A stretch of 64,000 nt of DNA from the NCBI RefSeq assembly GCF_014200175.1, contig NZ_JACHBD010000009.1:62001-126000 (forward strand). The letters are read 5' to 3'. Shown in pieces: positions 33,000 to 41,152 of the stretch (its first letter is position 1; each line of letters starts with the position of its first letter). This DNA is from Rhizobium lentis. Its GTDB lineage: Bacteria > Pseudomonadota > Alphaproteobacteria > Rhizobiales > Rhizobiaceae. The translations under genes and the position numbers were made by a program. Under the pieces are notes generated by a model. That model was not told the origin of the DNA, made no database searches, and saw only the letters and a program-made list of their open reading frames with translations.

Positions 33000-34085
33000 C
33001 TATCGCGCCTTCATTCCCTCGCGATTGGTAAAATGAGCATTGCCCAAGCCCGTGCCGATGGTCAGCACCGCCCATCGCGACACGTCGGTCATGAAGGGGA
33101 TCTGTGACAGTCCCTGCACGACAGCGTCGTTGTGCATCATCACGAAGGTGCTGTCGTCCCCGATTTCAGGAATGGCCTTCATCAGCGCGGCAGGCAGGTT
33201 GAAGCTGTCGCTCTCCCAGTTCCCCCCCGGCAGGTTCTGCCCGCCGCGTTCTATGGAGCCATCGGCTTTGATGATCCCCGGACATGCGATGCCAATAATC
33301 GGCGCCGGCTTCAGACTGGCCTTTTCGGCTTTGCCGATCAGTTCCTGCAACATAGCAGTCAAGCGCTCGATAGTTGCGGTGCGACTTGGCTCGTCATCGG
33401 CATGACGCCAGATCGTTGATTCCCAAACGCTCGCATCCGCGAAGTTCGGCACGTCGTCCTTTCCGAATTTCACGACGCCAGCGCGAACGTTGGTGCCTCC
33501 GATATCGACGGCCAGGATCGCCTCGTGACCCTTGAACATCCAGCGGGGCATAAGGTGGACCGAGCCAATCAGCCCGGCCTCATCAGGGTGATGAACGATC
33601 GGCACGATCTCGACGTCGATGCCGGCGGCCTTCAGAATAACCATGGTTCTGGCGATCGTCAGCTCGCCAAAGCGGCTATGCCGGAAGCCACCGCCGACGA
33701 CGATGCGCTCCGTCTTCACCCAGCGCTTGTCCTTCAGAAATTTTCCGATCACATCGGCAAAATCCTGAGCGAAGTCCTCCACCGCCCCCATGACCAATGC
33801 CGCTGCCTCCATATCGTCGCCCTTCAGAAGGGCATCGATCTTTTTCTTGGAAAGCTTCGTCGTCGCGGTCTTGCCTATCGGGTCGTCTCCGACCTTGCGG
33901 ATGCGCTTTCTCCAATCGTCGAGCTTCTGCTGAAAGGTCTTCTTGTTGGCGTTGTCGCCAATGAACCCGTTCTTGTCACGCAGTTCGTTGTTGTAATCGT
34001 CGACCGTGACCAGCGGCAAAACAGTGGCTCCGTGTGCCAAAAGAGCATTAACCTCATCACCGTGCTTGGAACTGCTTTTGGCCAT
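33000..34085 (-). CDS. ROK-family sugar kinase with circularly permuted motif order
   Basis: A 361-aa ROK-type kinase. The halves are in swapped order. The usual C-terminal segment comes first (ERIVVGGGFRHSRFG near 127-140 and VPIVHHPDEAGLIGSVHL near 161-178). The usual N-terminal lobe follows (ILAVDIGGTNVRAGVVKFG near 190-208, IGIACPGIIKADGSI near 264-278, catalytic-type HND at 318-320) and the protein ends at the phosphate-2 loop IGTGLGN (343-349). The zinc-binding Cys motif of classical ROK kinases is absent. About 90 lysine-rich N-terminal residues are unrelated. The start ATG at 34083-34085 has AAGG upstream. It is divergent from otsB. Confidence 0.8.
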   Translation of the reverse strand: MAKSSSKHGDEVNALLAHGATVLPLVTVDDYNNELRDKNGFIGDNANKKTFQQKLDDWRKRIRKVGDDPIGKTATTKLSKKKIDALLKGDDMEAAALVMGAVEDFAQDFADVIGKFLKDKRWVKTERIVVGGGFRHSRFGELTIARTMVILKAAGIDVEIVPIVHHPDEAGLIGSVHLMPRWMFKGHEAILAVDIGGTNVRAGVVKFGKDDVPNFADASVWESTIWRHADDEPSRTATIERLTAMLQELIGKAEKASLKPAPIIGIACPGIIKADGSIERGGQNLPGGNWESDSFNLPAALMKAIPEIGDDSTFVMMHNDAVVQGLSQIPFMTDVSRWAVLTIGTGLGNAHFTNREGMKAR

Positions 34086-34231
34086 CAGGGTACCTTTTTG
34101 CGGCGTGAGTGCTTGAACAAGCGGCCAGACAAAACGCAAGCCGGCCCCGGATGTTCCGGAGCCTGGCAAGTCACCTTGCCCTCGTCGACCAGCGACCTAG
34201 CTTCAATAAGTGCAGAGGTTTGGAGAACGCC

Positions 34232-34990
34232 GTGCAAGACGACGCCGCTACCCAGGAAATGCTTTCAATGGTGCTTGAGGAACCGGATCGCTGGGCGATG
34301 TTCCTTGACATAGACGGAACGCTCCTCAATCTCGCACCGACGCCGGATGCGATCGAGGTCCCCGAGGCTCTCCCGGGACAACTTCACCGTCTGTCGAACA
34401 AGCTCGGCGGCGCCTTGGCGCTGGTCACCGGGCGCTCGCTCGCCTATGCAGACGCGCTGTTCAAACCGTTTGCATTTCCGACAGCAGGCCTGCACGGCGC
34501 CGAAATCAGGAGCGCCGCCGGGATGCACACGCTTGAAGCGACACCCGAGTTCCAGGCGCTGAAACATGCACTGACCACCGAGGCCGAGCATTATCCGGGG
34601 GTTCTGATCGAGGATAAGGGCGCAGCCGTTGCCGCTCATTACCGGCTGGCGCCGGAATATGAAAAAGTGCTCGAAGAGCGCATGCGCCATTATGCTGAAC
34701 TTGCGGGACCGAATTGGGCGCTGCAGCTCGGTAAGATGGTGTTCGAGCTCCGACCGGCACGCTCGAGCAAGGGCGATGCGCTGGAGCGGTTTTTCCAGTC
34801 AGATCCTTTCAAGAACCGCTGCCCCATCACCATCGGCGATGATTTGACCGACGAATCGATGTTTGCGATCGCCAATGCCCGCGGCGGGGTTTCTGTGCGC
34901 GTCGGGGCCATCGGGGCCCCGAGTTGCGCCACAAGTCGGCTGTCTTCAGCTGCGCTGGTCAGGAATGTCATTGCCGCCCTGGCCGCCTGA
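34232..34990 (+). CDS. otsB: Trehalose-6-phosphate phosphatase
   Basis: HAD-superfamily phosphatase (252 aa) that converts trehalose-6-phosphate to trehalose. HAD motif I is FLDIDGTLLNLAPTPD; later GALALVTGRSLAYAD, GLHGAEIR, KMVFELRP-SSKGDAL and the acidic motif ITIGDDLTDESMF. The GTG at 34232 is chosen because GGAG lies 6 bases upstream and the residues before it show no family similarity. No otsA is adjacent. Together with the divergent sugar kinase it could serve sugar or compatible-solute metabolism. Confidence 0.88.
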   Translation: MQDDAATQEMLSMVLEEPDRWAMFLDIDGTLLNLAPTPDAIEVPEALPGQLHRLSNKLGGALALVTGRSLAYADALFKPFAFPTAGLHGAEIRSAAGMHTLEATPEFQALKHALTTEAEHYPGVLIEDKGAAVAAHYRLAPEYEKVLEERMRHYAELAGPNWALQLGKMVFELRPARSSKGDALERFFQSDPFKNRCPITIGDDLTDESMFAIANARGGVSVRVGAIGAPSCATSRLSSAALVRNVIAALAA

Positions 34991-35174
34991 GTTAAATTTC
35001 GGACGATCTTAAAGACCGATTGTTGTCGTCTTTGCGCCGCCTGCGGAGCATCAATCATCAAAAAAGTATCGGTTTCGGCGGGGAATCGTGGTGGCGGGTA
35101 TGAAGCAAGCCCGATACACTCGGTTTAATAATAAAGCCAAAAGGGAATTTGGCGGGCGGACGGAGGAGGAAACG

Positions 35175-36059
35175 ATGGAACCTGACTTGGAAGTCGTTCA
35201 GATCAGACCGGGCGAATCCTTCGCAACGAAGGCCCATGGTTATCCCTATCATACCGTCCGATGGCATTTTCATCCGGAATACGAACTGCATCTCGTCGTG
35301 GCAACGACCGGACGCTATTTCGTCGGCGATTTCATCGGGGAGTTCGAACCCGGAAACCTGGTGCTGGCCGGCCCCAACCTGCCTCATAACTGGATAAGCG
35401 ACGTCCCGAAGGGATCGAGCATTCCGCTTCGATGCCAGCTCATCCAGTTCAGCGAGAATTTTATAAGCGACACGGTGAAGGTGCTGCCCGAGCTCGGTCC
35501 CTTCGAGCCGGTCCTCGAAGCGTCCCGCCGGGGTGTGCTCTTCGGCACTGAGACCAGCCGGCAGGTGGCGCCTCTGATGAACGAGGTGCAACAGGCGCAG
35601 GGCGTACGCCGCATCGAGCTCTTCATGATGATCGTCGGGCTGCTCGCCCGGGCGCAGGACGCCCAGCTTCTCGCAAGCCCCAGCTATCTGCCCGATCCCT
35701 CGGGCTATATGTCAGCCGGCATCAACAAGGCGCTCGCCTATATCAGGGAACATCTGACGAAATCCTTCGATGAAACCGATCTCGCTGGAATAGCCGGGCA
35801 GTCCACAGGCGCCTTCTCACGCGCCTTTCGCCGCCATACCGGCATGTCGCTCGTGCAATATGTGAAACGCCTGCGCATCAATCTCGCCTGCCAGATCCTG
35901 ATGAGCGACGACCATGCGTCGATCACCGACATCTGCTTCGAGGTCGGCTTCAACAATCTGTCCAACTTCAACCGCCAGTTTCTCGCGGAAAAAGGCATGA
36001 CACCGTCCCGCTTCCGGCGATTGTTGGGTGACAATATCAATGTGGCGAAGGCGGCATGA
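35175..36059 (+). CDS. AraC-family transcriptional regulator
   Basis: Sugar-sensing AraC-type regulator (294 aa). The N-terminal cupin has WHFHPEYELHLVVATTGRYFVGDFIGEFEPGNLVLAGPNLPHNW. The C-terminal double helix-turn-helix has INKALAYIREHLTKSFDETDLAGIAGQSTGAFSRAFRRHTG and ITDICFEVGFNNLSNFNRQFLAEKGMTPSRFR. The start follows a strong GGAGGAGG. It lies just upstream of, and co-directional with, the polyol ABC operon it probably activates. Confidence 0.88.
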   Translation: MEPDLEVVQIRPGESFATKAHGYPYHTVRWHFHPEYELHLVVATTGRYFVGDFIGEFEPGNLVLAGPNLPHNWISDVPKGSSIPLRCQLIQFSENFISDTVKVLPELGPFEPVLEASRRGVLFGTETSRQVAPLMNEVQQAQGVRRIELFMMIVGLLARAQDAQLLASPSYLPDPSGYMSAGINKALAYIREHLTKSFDETDLAGIAGQSTGAFSRAFRRHTGMSLVQYVKRLRINLACQILMSDDHASITDICFEVGFNNLSNFNRQFLAEKGMTPSRFRRLLGDNINVAKAA

Positions 36060-36190
36060 GGTCCGCTGGAGACGGCAATAGGGAGGATAAGGAGGAGGAA
36101 CGAAAACTGACGCAGGCTTGAACGTGAGCGCGCGAGGAGCGGCTCGCGAGAGGAGACGCTTGTCCTCAGAAACAGCAAACAGCTGGGACA

Positions 36191-36224
36191 GGCACAGCCA
36201 CTCATTCAGCCGAACGGCACAGCC
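36191..36224 (+). promoter_or_regulatory. Direct repeats upstream of the polyol ABC operon
   Basis: GGCACAGCC occurs at 36191-36199 and again at 36216-36224, 25 bases apart in the same orientation, with CCGAAC after the second copy and CCGAACGGCAC leading into it. Tandem direct half-sites of this spacing suit an AraC-type activator. Confidence 0.4.
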
Positions 36225-36275
36225 GAACACTGCAATCACGGACTACACGATTTTTTCCAATGGGAGGAGATGGAA

Positions 36276-37340
36276 ATGATGAAATTTTCGACAAGAGCGG
36301 CAGGCGCCGCGGCACTTATGCTGTCCTTGCTCGGTGGGACTTCCGCCTTTGCACAAAGCGCCGTTACCGATGCGACGGTCGCGTTCCTCATGCCCGACCA
36401 GGGTTCAACCCGCTACGAAGAGCACGATCACCCCGGCTTCGTGGCGGAAATGAAAAAGCTCTGCGCATCATGCAAGGTCATCTATCAGAACGCCGATGCC
36501 GATATCTCCAAACAGCAGCAGCAGTTCAATTCGGCCATCACCCAGGGCGCCAAGGTCATCGTGCTGGATCCGGTGGATTCGGCGGCGGCGGCCTCTCTCG
36601 TTCAGCTTGCCCAGAGCCAGGGCGTCAAGGTCATCGCCTATGACCGGCCGATTCCGACCGGCAAGGCCGATTTTTATGTCTCCTTCGACAACAAGGCGAT
36701 CGGCAAGGCGATCGCGGAATCACTCGTCCAGCATTTGAAAGCGAAGAACGTGCCGACAGAGGGCGGTGGCATCCTGCAGATCAACGGTTCACCGACCGAT
36801 GCGGCTGCCGGGCTGATCAAAGACGGCATTCACGAGGGACTGGCAAGTGGCGGATACAAGACGCTTGCGGAATTCGACACGCCGAACTGGCAGCCGGCGA
36901 ATGCCCAGCAATGGGCCGCCGGACAGATCACCCGCTTCGGCAAGCAGATCGTCGGCGTCGTCGCCGCCAATGACGGCACCGGCGGCGGCGCCATCGCCGC
37001 CTTCAAGGCGGCCGGCGTCGATCCCGTGCCGCCGGTGACCGGCAATGATGCGACGATCGCCGCGCTGCAGCTCATCATATCAGGGGATCAGTACAACACG
37101 ATCTCCAAGCCGAGCGAAATCGTCGCCGCTGCCGCTGCCGATGTCGCGGTCAAGCTCCTGGCGGGAGAAAAGGTCAAGGCCGAAATGACGCTCTACGATA
37201 CGCCGGCACAGCTCTTCGTCCCGGCCGTCGTCACCGCCGAAAACCTCAAGGCCGAGATCATCGACAAGAAGATCAACACCGCCGAGGAACTGTGCACCGG
37301 CCGCTACGCCGAGGGCTGCAAGAAGCTCGGCATCAAGTAA
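36276..37340 (+). CDS. Sugar/polyol ABC transporter substrate-binding protein
   Basis: Periplasmic-binding-protein type (ribose/xylose cluster), 354 aa. Signal peptide MMKFSTRAAGAAALMLSLLG... ends at AFA-QS. Family motifs are VAFLMPDQGSTRYEEHDHPGF, YQNADADISKQQQQFNSAITQGAKVIVLDPVDS, VIAYDRPI and VVAANDGTGGGAIAAFKAAG. The start at 36276 gives 8 bases to the GGAGG site; nearby ATGs at 36270 and 36279 are possible. XylF-like. The neighbouring ribitol-type dehydrogenase suggests a pentitol ligand. Confidence 0.88.
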   Translation: MMKFSTRAAGAAALMLSLLGGTSAFAQSAVTDATVAFLMPDQGSTRYEEHDHPGFVAEMKKLCASCKVIYQNADADISKQQQQFNSAITQGAKVIVLDPVDSAAAASLVQLAQSQGVKVIAYDRPIPTGKADFYVSFDNKAIGKAIAESLVQHLKAKNVPTEGGGILQINGSPTDAAAGLIKDGIHEGLASGGYKTLAEFDTPNWQPANAQQWAAGQITRFGKQIVGVVAANDGTGGGAIAAFKAAGVDPVPPVTGNDATIAALQLIISGDQYNTISKPSEIVAAAAADVAVKLLAGEKVKAEMTLYDTPAQLFVPAVVTAENLKAEIIDKKINTAEELCTGRYAEGCKKLGIK

Positions 37341-37352
37341 CTCGTAAAGGAG

Positions 37353-37375
37353 GCGCGGCCGGCCGCCGGCCGCGC
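37353..37375 (+). other. Intercistronic hairpin after polyol binding-protein gene
   Basis: GCGCGGCCGG / CCGGCCGCGC, a perfect 10-bp all-GC stem with a 3-base loop, 12 bases after the binding-protein stop. The TT tract that follows is interrupted, so it is probably not a full terminator. Confidence 0.7.
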
Positions 37376-37407
37376 TTCCGGTTTTCGCATTTCGGAAGGG
37401 CCAGGCG

Positions 37408-38226
37408 ATGTCTGAAACCTCTCACATTTTTGACTCGCGCCAGCCCGTCCTCAGCCTGCGCGGAGTTTCGAAGAATTTCGGAGCGGTGTCGGCACTGACC
37501 GACATCGAACTCGACGTGCATGCCGGCGAGGTCGTGGCGCTCGTGGGCGACAATGGCGCCGGCAAATCGACGTTGGTCAAGATCCTGGCCGGCGTGCACC
37601 AGCCGAGCTCGGGCACCGTCCTGTTCGAGGGAAAGCCGGTGCATCTGTCGAGCCCAAGTGCAGCTCTCGACCTCGGCATCGCGACCGTGTTCCAGGATCT
37701 GGCGCTTTGCGAAAATCTCGACGTCGTCGCCAATATTTTCCTCGGCAAGGAGCTCAACCCTTTCCAGCTCGACGAGGTCGCTATGGAGATTCGCGCCTGG
37801 AAGCTCTTAAACGAGCTTTCGGCCCGAATCCCAAGCGTGCGCGAGCCCGTCGCTTCGCTCTCCGGCGGGCAGCGCCAGACCGTGGCGATCGCCCGGTCGC
37901 TGCTGTTGGAGCCGAAACTGATCATGCTCGACGAACCCACAGCAGCGCTTGGCGTCGCCCAGACCGCCGAAGTGCTGGACCTGATCGAGCGCGTGCGTGA
38001 ACGCGGCCTCGCCGTCATCATGATCAGCCACAATATGGAGGATGTGCGTGCCGTCGCCGACCGCATCGTCGTCCTTCGGCTCGGGCGCAACAACGGCACC
38101 TTCATGCCCGATGCTTCCAACGAGGCGCTCGTCAGCGCGATTACCGGCGCATCCAACAATTCCGTCTCTCGCCGCGCCATGCGCCGCCGGGCGCAAGGCC
38201 AGCAAAACGAGGAGGGCAGGCCGTGA
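37408..38226 (+). CDS. Sugar ABC transporter ATP-binding protein (single domain)
   Basis: ATPase of the carbohydrate importer (272 aa), a single-domain version unlike the usual duplicated RbsA/XylG. Walker A VGDNGAGKST, Q-loop VFQDLALCENLDV, signature LSGGQRQTVAIARSL, Walker B LIMLDEPTAALG and switch ISHNMEDV. The first half only of an RbsA-type protein is present, so it must homodimerise, as in FrcA-type systems. The 3' end overlaps the permease start by 4 bases. Confidence 0.9.
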   Translation: MSETSHIFDSRQPVLSLRGVSKNFGAVSALTDIELDVHAGEVVALVGDNGAGKSTLVKILAGVHQPSSGTVLFEGKPVHLSSPSAALDLGIATVFQDLALCENLDVVANIFLGKELNPFQLDEVAMEIRAWKLLNELSARIPSVREPVASLSGGQRQTVAIARSLLLEPKLIMLDEPTAALGVAQTAEVLDLIERVRERGLAVIMISHNMEDVRAVADRIVVLRLGRNNGTFMPDASNEALVSAITGASNNSVSRRAMRRRAQGQQNEEGRP

Positions 38227-39482
38227 TGAAGACGATCCCGAACGAACCGACTGCACCTCAGCTCCTCGACCGACGTGACGAAAGGGTGCGCCATGACGAC
38301 AGCCTCGCCGGCTCGATCCGCGCCTTCTGGGATCGCATCCGCTCCGGCGACCTCGGCTCGCTGCCCGTCATCGTCGGCCTGGCGATCATCTGGACGGTGT
38401 TCCAGGCGCTCAATCCGGTGTTTCTCTCCAGCGCAAATCTCGTCAACATGCTGTTCGACTGCTCGACGGTCGGCGTCATCTCGCTCGGTATCGTCTGCAT
38501 TCTGATGGTGGGTGAGATCGATCTTTCCGTCGGCTCGGTCAGCGGCTTCGCCTCGGCGCTGGTCGGCGTTTTCTGGGTCAATCAAGGCTGGCCGGTGGTG
38601 CTCGCAGTCCTCGCCGCGATGATCGTCGGCGCCCTGATAGGCTCGCTCTACGCCTTCCTGTTCAACCGTTTCGGCATGCCGAGCTTCGTCTCCACCCTGT
38701 CGGGCCTGCTCGCGGTTCTCGGCCTGCAGCTTTATATCCTCGGAGCGACCGGTTCGATCAATCTCCCCTACGGTTCCTGGCTCGTCAATTTCGGGCAGAT
38801 CATGGTCATGCCGGACCCGGTCGCCTATCTGCTGGTGGCGATTGCCGGCATTGCCTTCTTCCTCGCGAGCTACCGCACATCGGCGCGCCGGCGGGCAGCC
38901 GGCCTGTCGTCGAAATCGACTGGCGGACTGTTGCTGCGCGCCGTCGTCATCACCGTCGCCCTGGAAGCGGTTGCTTTCTATCTCAACCAGTCCCGCGGCA
39001 TCCCCTGGATGTTCGGCCTCTTCGTCGGGCTCGTTGCCGCCATGAACTATGCGCTGACGCGCACCAAATGGGGACGCTCCATGCAAGCCGTCGGCGGCAA
39101 CAGAGAGGCCGCCCGCCGCTCGGGCATCAATGTGTCGCGCATCTATGCGAGCGCCTTCGTCACTTGTGCCCTGCTTGCGGCGACCGGCGGCGTGCTTTCG
39201 GCAGCGCGGCTGGCGACCGCAAGCCAGCAGGCCGGCACCGGCGACGTTAATCTCAACGCCATCGCCGCGGCAGTGATCGGCGGCACGAGCCTGTTCGGCG
39301 GGCGCGGCAGCGCTTATTCAGCCCTTCTCGGCATCATCGTCATCCAGTCGATCGCCAGCGGGCTGACGCTTCTCGATCTGTCATCGTCGCTTCGGTACAT
39401 GATCACCGGCGCCGTCCTTGCCGTCGCCGTCGTCGTCGACTCGCTGGCCCGCCGATCCCGCATCTCGCACGGCCGGGCCTAA
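38223..39482 (+). CDS. Sugar ABC transporter permease (RbsC/XylH family)
   Basis: Inner-membrane permease (419 aa) with about ten helices. Features are LVNMLFDCSTVGVISLGIVCILMVGEIDLSVGSV near the N-terminus, FGMPSFVSTLSGLLAVLGLQL, GGNREAARRSGINVSRIYASAF (cytoplasmic coupling loop) and AAVIGGTSLFGGRGSAYSALLG. A ~35-residue charged N-terminus and a central loop with basic residues (RTSARRRAAG) lengthen it. Partner of the single-domain ATPase. Confidence 0.9.
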   Translation: MMKTIPNEPTAPQLLDRRDERVRHDDSLAGSIRAFWDRIRSGDLGSLPVIVGLAIIWTVFQALNPVFLSSANLVNMLFDCSTVGVISLGIVCILMVGEIDLSVGSVSGFASALVGVFWVNQGWPVVLAVLAAMIVGALIGSLYAFLFNRFGMPSFVSTLSGLLAVLGLQLYILGATGSINLPYGSWLVNFGQIMVMPDPVAYLLVAIAGIAFFLASYRTSARRRAAGLSSKSTGGLLLRAVVITVALEAVAFYLNQSRGIPWMFGLFVGLVAAMNYALTRTKWGRSMQAVGGNREAARRSGINVSRIYASAFVTCALLAATGGVLSAARLATASQQAGTGDVNLNAIAAAVIGGTSLFGGRGSAYSALLGIIVIQSIASGLTLLDLSSSLRYMITGAVLAVAVVVDSLARRSRISHGRA

Positions 39483-39501
39483 AGCACTCAGGAAACAGAG
39501 G

Positions 39502-40236
39502 ATGAAAATGGGACAGGAACTGTCTGGAAAGGTCGCGGCCGTCACCGGAGCCGCATCGGGTATCGGCCTGGAATGCGCCAAGGCCTTGCTTGCCGCCGGC
39601 GCCCGAGTGGTGCTGGTTGACCGGAACGAAGACGCATTGAAGGAAATCTGCTCGGCGCTCGGGACCGATGCCATTCCCTTGGTCATCGATCTCACGGATC
39701 CGAAAAGCGTAGCGCGGATGATGCCTGGGATCTTGGCGAAGACAGGCCAGCTGGATATTTTCCACGCCAATGCCGGCTCCTACATCGGCGGCGAGGTGCT
39801 GACCGGAGACCCCGACGCCTGGGACCGGATGCTCAATCTGAACGTCAACGCTGCCTTCCGCTCGGTGCATGCCGTCCTACCGCACATGGTCGAGCGCAAG
39901 ACCGGAGACATCATCCTGACGAGTTCCGTTGCCGGCATGGTCCCCGTCGTCTGGGAGCCGATCTACACGGCCTCGAAACATGCGGTCCAGGCCTTCGTCC
40001 ACACACTGAGGCGCCAGGTCGCCAAGCACGGCTTACGCGTCGGCGCTATCGCCCCGGGACCTGTCGTCACCGCACTTCTCAGCGACTGGCCGCAGGAGAA
40101 GCTGGACGAGGCGCTCGCCGCGGGCGGCCTGATGGAGGCGAAGGAAGTGGCCGATGCGGTGCTCTTCATGCTGACGCGCCCGCGCAACATCACGATCCGC
40201 GATCTCGTCATCCTGCCGCAAAGCACGGATATCTGA
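39502..40236 (+). CDS. Ribitol 2-dehydrogenase-like SDR
   Basis: Short-chain dehydrogenase (244 aa). Cofactor loop TGAASGIGLECAKALL, VDRNED (NAD-type Asp), HANAGSYIGGEV, active site SSVAGMVPVVWEPIYTASKHAVQAF and PGPVVTALLSDWPQEKLDEAL. Many stretches agree with what I recall of the Klebsiella ribitol dehydrogenase sequence (IFHANAGAYIGG, WEPVYTASKFAVQAFVHT), so oxidation of ribitol to D-ribulose is the favoured role; related pentitols remain possible. The start at 39502 has AGGA eight bases upstream; 39508 is an alternative. Confidence 0.8.
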   Translation: MKMGQELSGKVAAVTGAASGIGLECAKALLAAGARVVLVDRNEDALKEICSALGTDAIPLVIDLTDPKSVARMMPGILAKTGQLDIFHANAGSYIGGEVLTGDPDAWDRMLNLNVNAAFRSVHAVLPHMVERKTGDIILTSSVAGMVPVVWEPIYTASKHAVQAFVHTLRRQVAKHGLRVGAIAPGPVVTALLSDWPQEKLDEALAAGGLMEAKEVADAVLFMLTRPRNITIRDLVILPQSTDI

Positions 40237-40278
40237 CGAGGGTGCGCCGGCCTTTCGCAATCATAGAAGGAAACGGAC

Positions 40279-41043
40279 ATGATCTTCGATAGGTTTCGCC
40301 TGGATGGACAGATGGCGCTGGTGACCGGCGGCACGCGCGGCATCGGGCTTGCGATCGCCGAGGCGCTCGGCGAGGCCGGCGCCATAGTCCTCATCGCGGG
40401 AAGGTCACGCAATGCGGCGGCGGCGGACCGGCTCGCCAAGGCCGGTGTCGAATACGATTTCATCGCCGTCGACCTGACGAAAGACGATGCCGCCGACGCG
40501 CTCGTTACCGAGACGCTCTCACGGACAGGCCGGCTCGACATCCTCGTCAACAATGCCGGCATTGCCATTCATGGCGACAGCGGCGAATTCTCCGATGCCG
40601 TCTGGCGCGAGATCATGACCGTCAACGTCGACGCCGTCTTCCGCGCCTGCCGCGCCGCACTCGCTCCCATGCGGCGCCAGGGCGGCGGCGTCATCCTCAA
40701 TATCGGCTCGATCTCGGGCATCGTTTCCAACATTCCGCAGAACCAGGTCGCCTACAACACCTCGAAGGCGGCGGTCCATATGATGACGAAAAGCCTGGCA
40801 AGCGAAGTCGCCGCCGAGAACATCCGCATCAACGCCATCGCTCCCGGCTATATCGAGACCGATCTGTCACGCGGCGGCATCGACAATCCCGACTGGTTCC
40901 CGACCTGGCGCAGCATGACCCCGATGGGGCGCGTCGGACAGCCGGAAGAGGTGGCTGGCGCCGCCTTGTTCCTCTGCTCGGCGGCGGCAAGTTATGTCAC
41001 CGGCGAAGTGCTTGTCATCGATGGCGGTTATACAACGCGATAA
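40279..41043 (+). CDS. Short-chain dehydrogenase/reductase
   Basis: Classical SDR (254 aa). Cofactor loop TGGTRGIGLAIAEAL, NNAG, catalytic Ser and Tyr-x-x-x-Lys in IGSISGIVSNIPQNQVAYNTSKAAVH, and C-terminal PEEVAGAALFLCSAAASYVTGEVLVIDGG. This is the gluconate-5-dehydrogenase / arabitol-dehydrogenase type. It is the last gene of the polyol operon, 42 bases after the ribitol-type enzyme. It may act on the second polyol substrate of the transporter or on the product of the first enzyme. Confidence 0.85.
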   Translation: MIFDRFRLDGQMALVTGGTRGIGLAIAEALGEAGAIVLIAGRSRNAAAADRLAKAGVEYDFIAVDLTKDDAADALVTETLSRTGRLDILVNNAGIAIHGDSGEFSDAVWREIMTVNVDAVFRACRAALAPMRRQGGGVILNIGSISGIVSNIPQNQVAYNTSKAAVHMMTKSLASEVAAENIRINAIAPGYIETDLSRGGIDNPDWFPTWRSMTPMGRVGQPEEVAGAALFLCSAAASYVTGEVLVIDGGYTTR

Positions 41044-41152
41044 AAGTCGACGGGGGCCGCGGGGAGGGGCCTCTGCGTTTATGCTGAGCCGCCTTGCCCT
41101 GCCAGTCTTTCCGCGGCGAGCTTATGCAGAGAACCTCGGCCTGACAGGCGTC

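Noticed and set aside
32476..33036. 186-codon plus-strand frame between the rep region and the ROK kinase
   Set aside because: Overlaps the better-supported 58-aa minus-strand frame and the kinase end; Arg-rich, no ribosome site.
36090..36260. A small regulatory RNA or ORF between the AraC gene and the polyol operon
   Set aside because: No ribosome site, promoter or terminator stem could be supported; only the direct repeats stand out.
37422..39086. 554-codon minus-strand frame opposite the polyol ATPase and permease
   Set aside because: Its residues (RRRRG, EEADRA, DDDGQ types) reflect codon reversal; the plus-strand ABC motifs are decisive.
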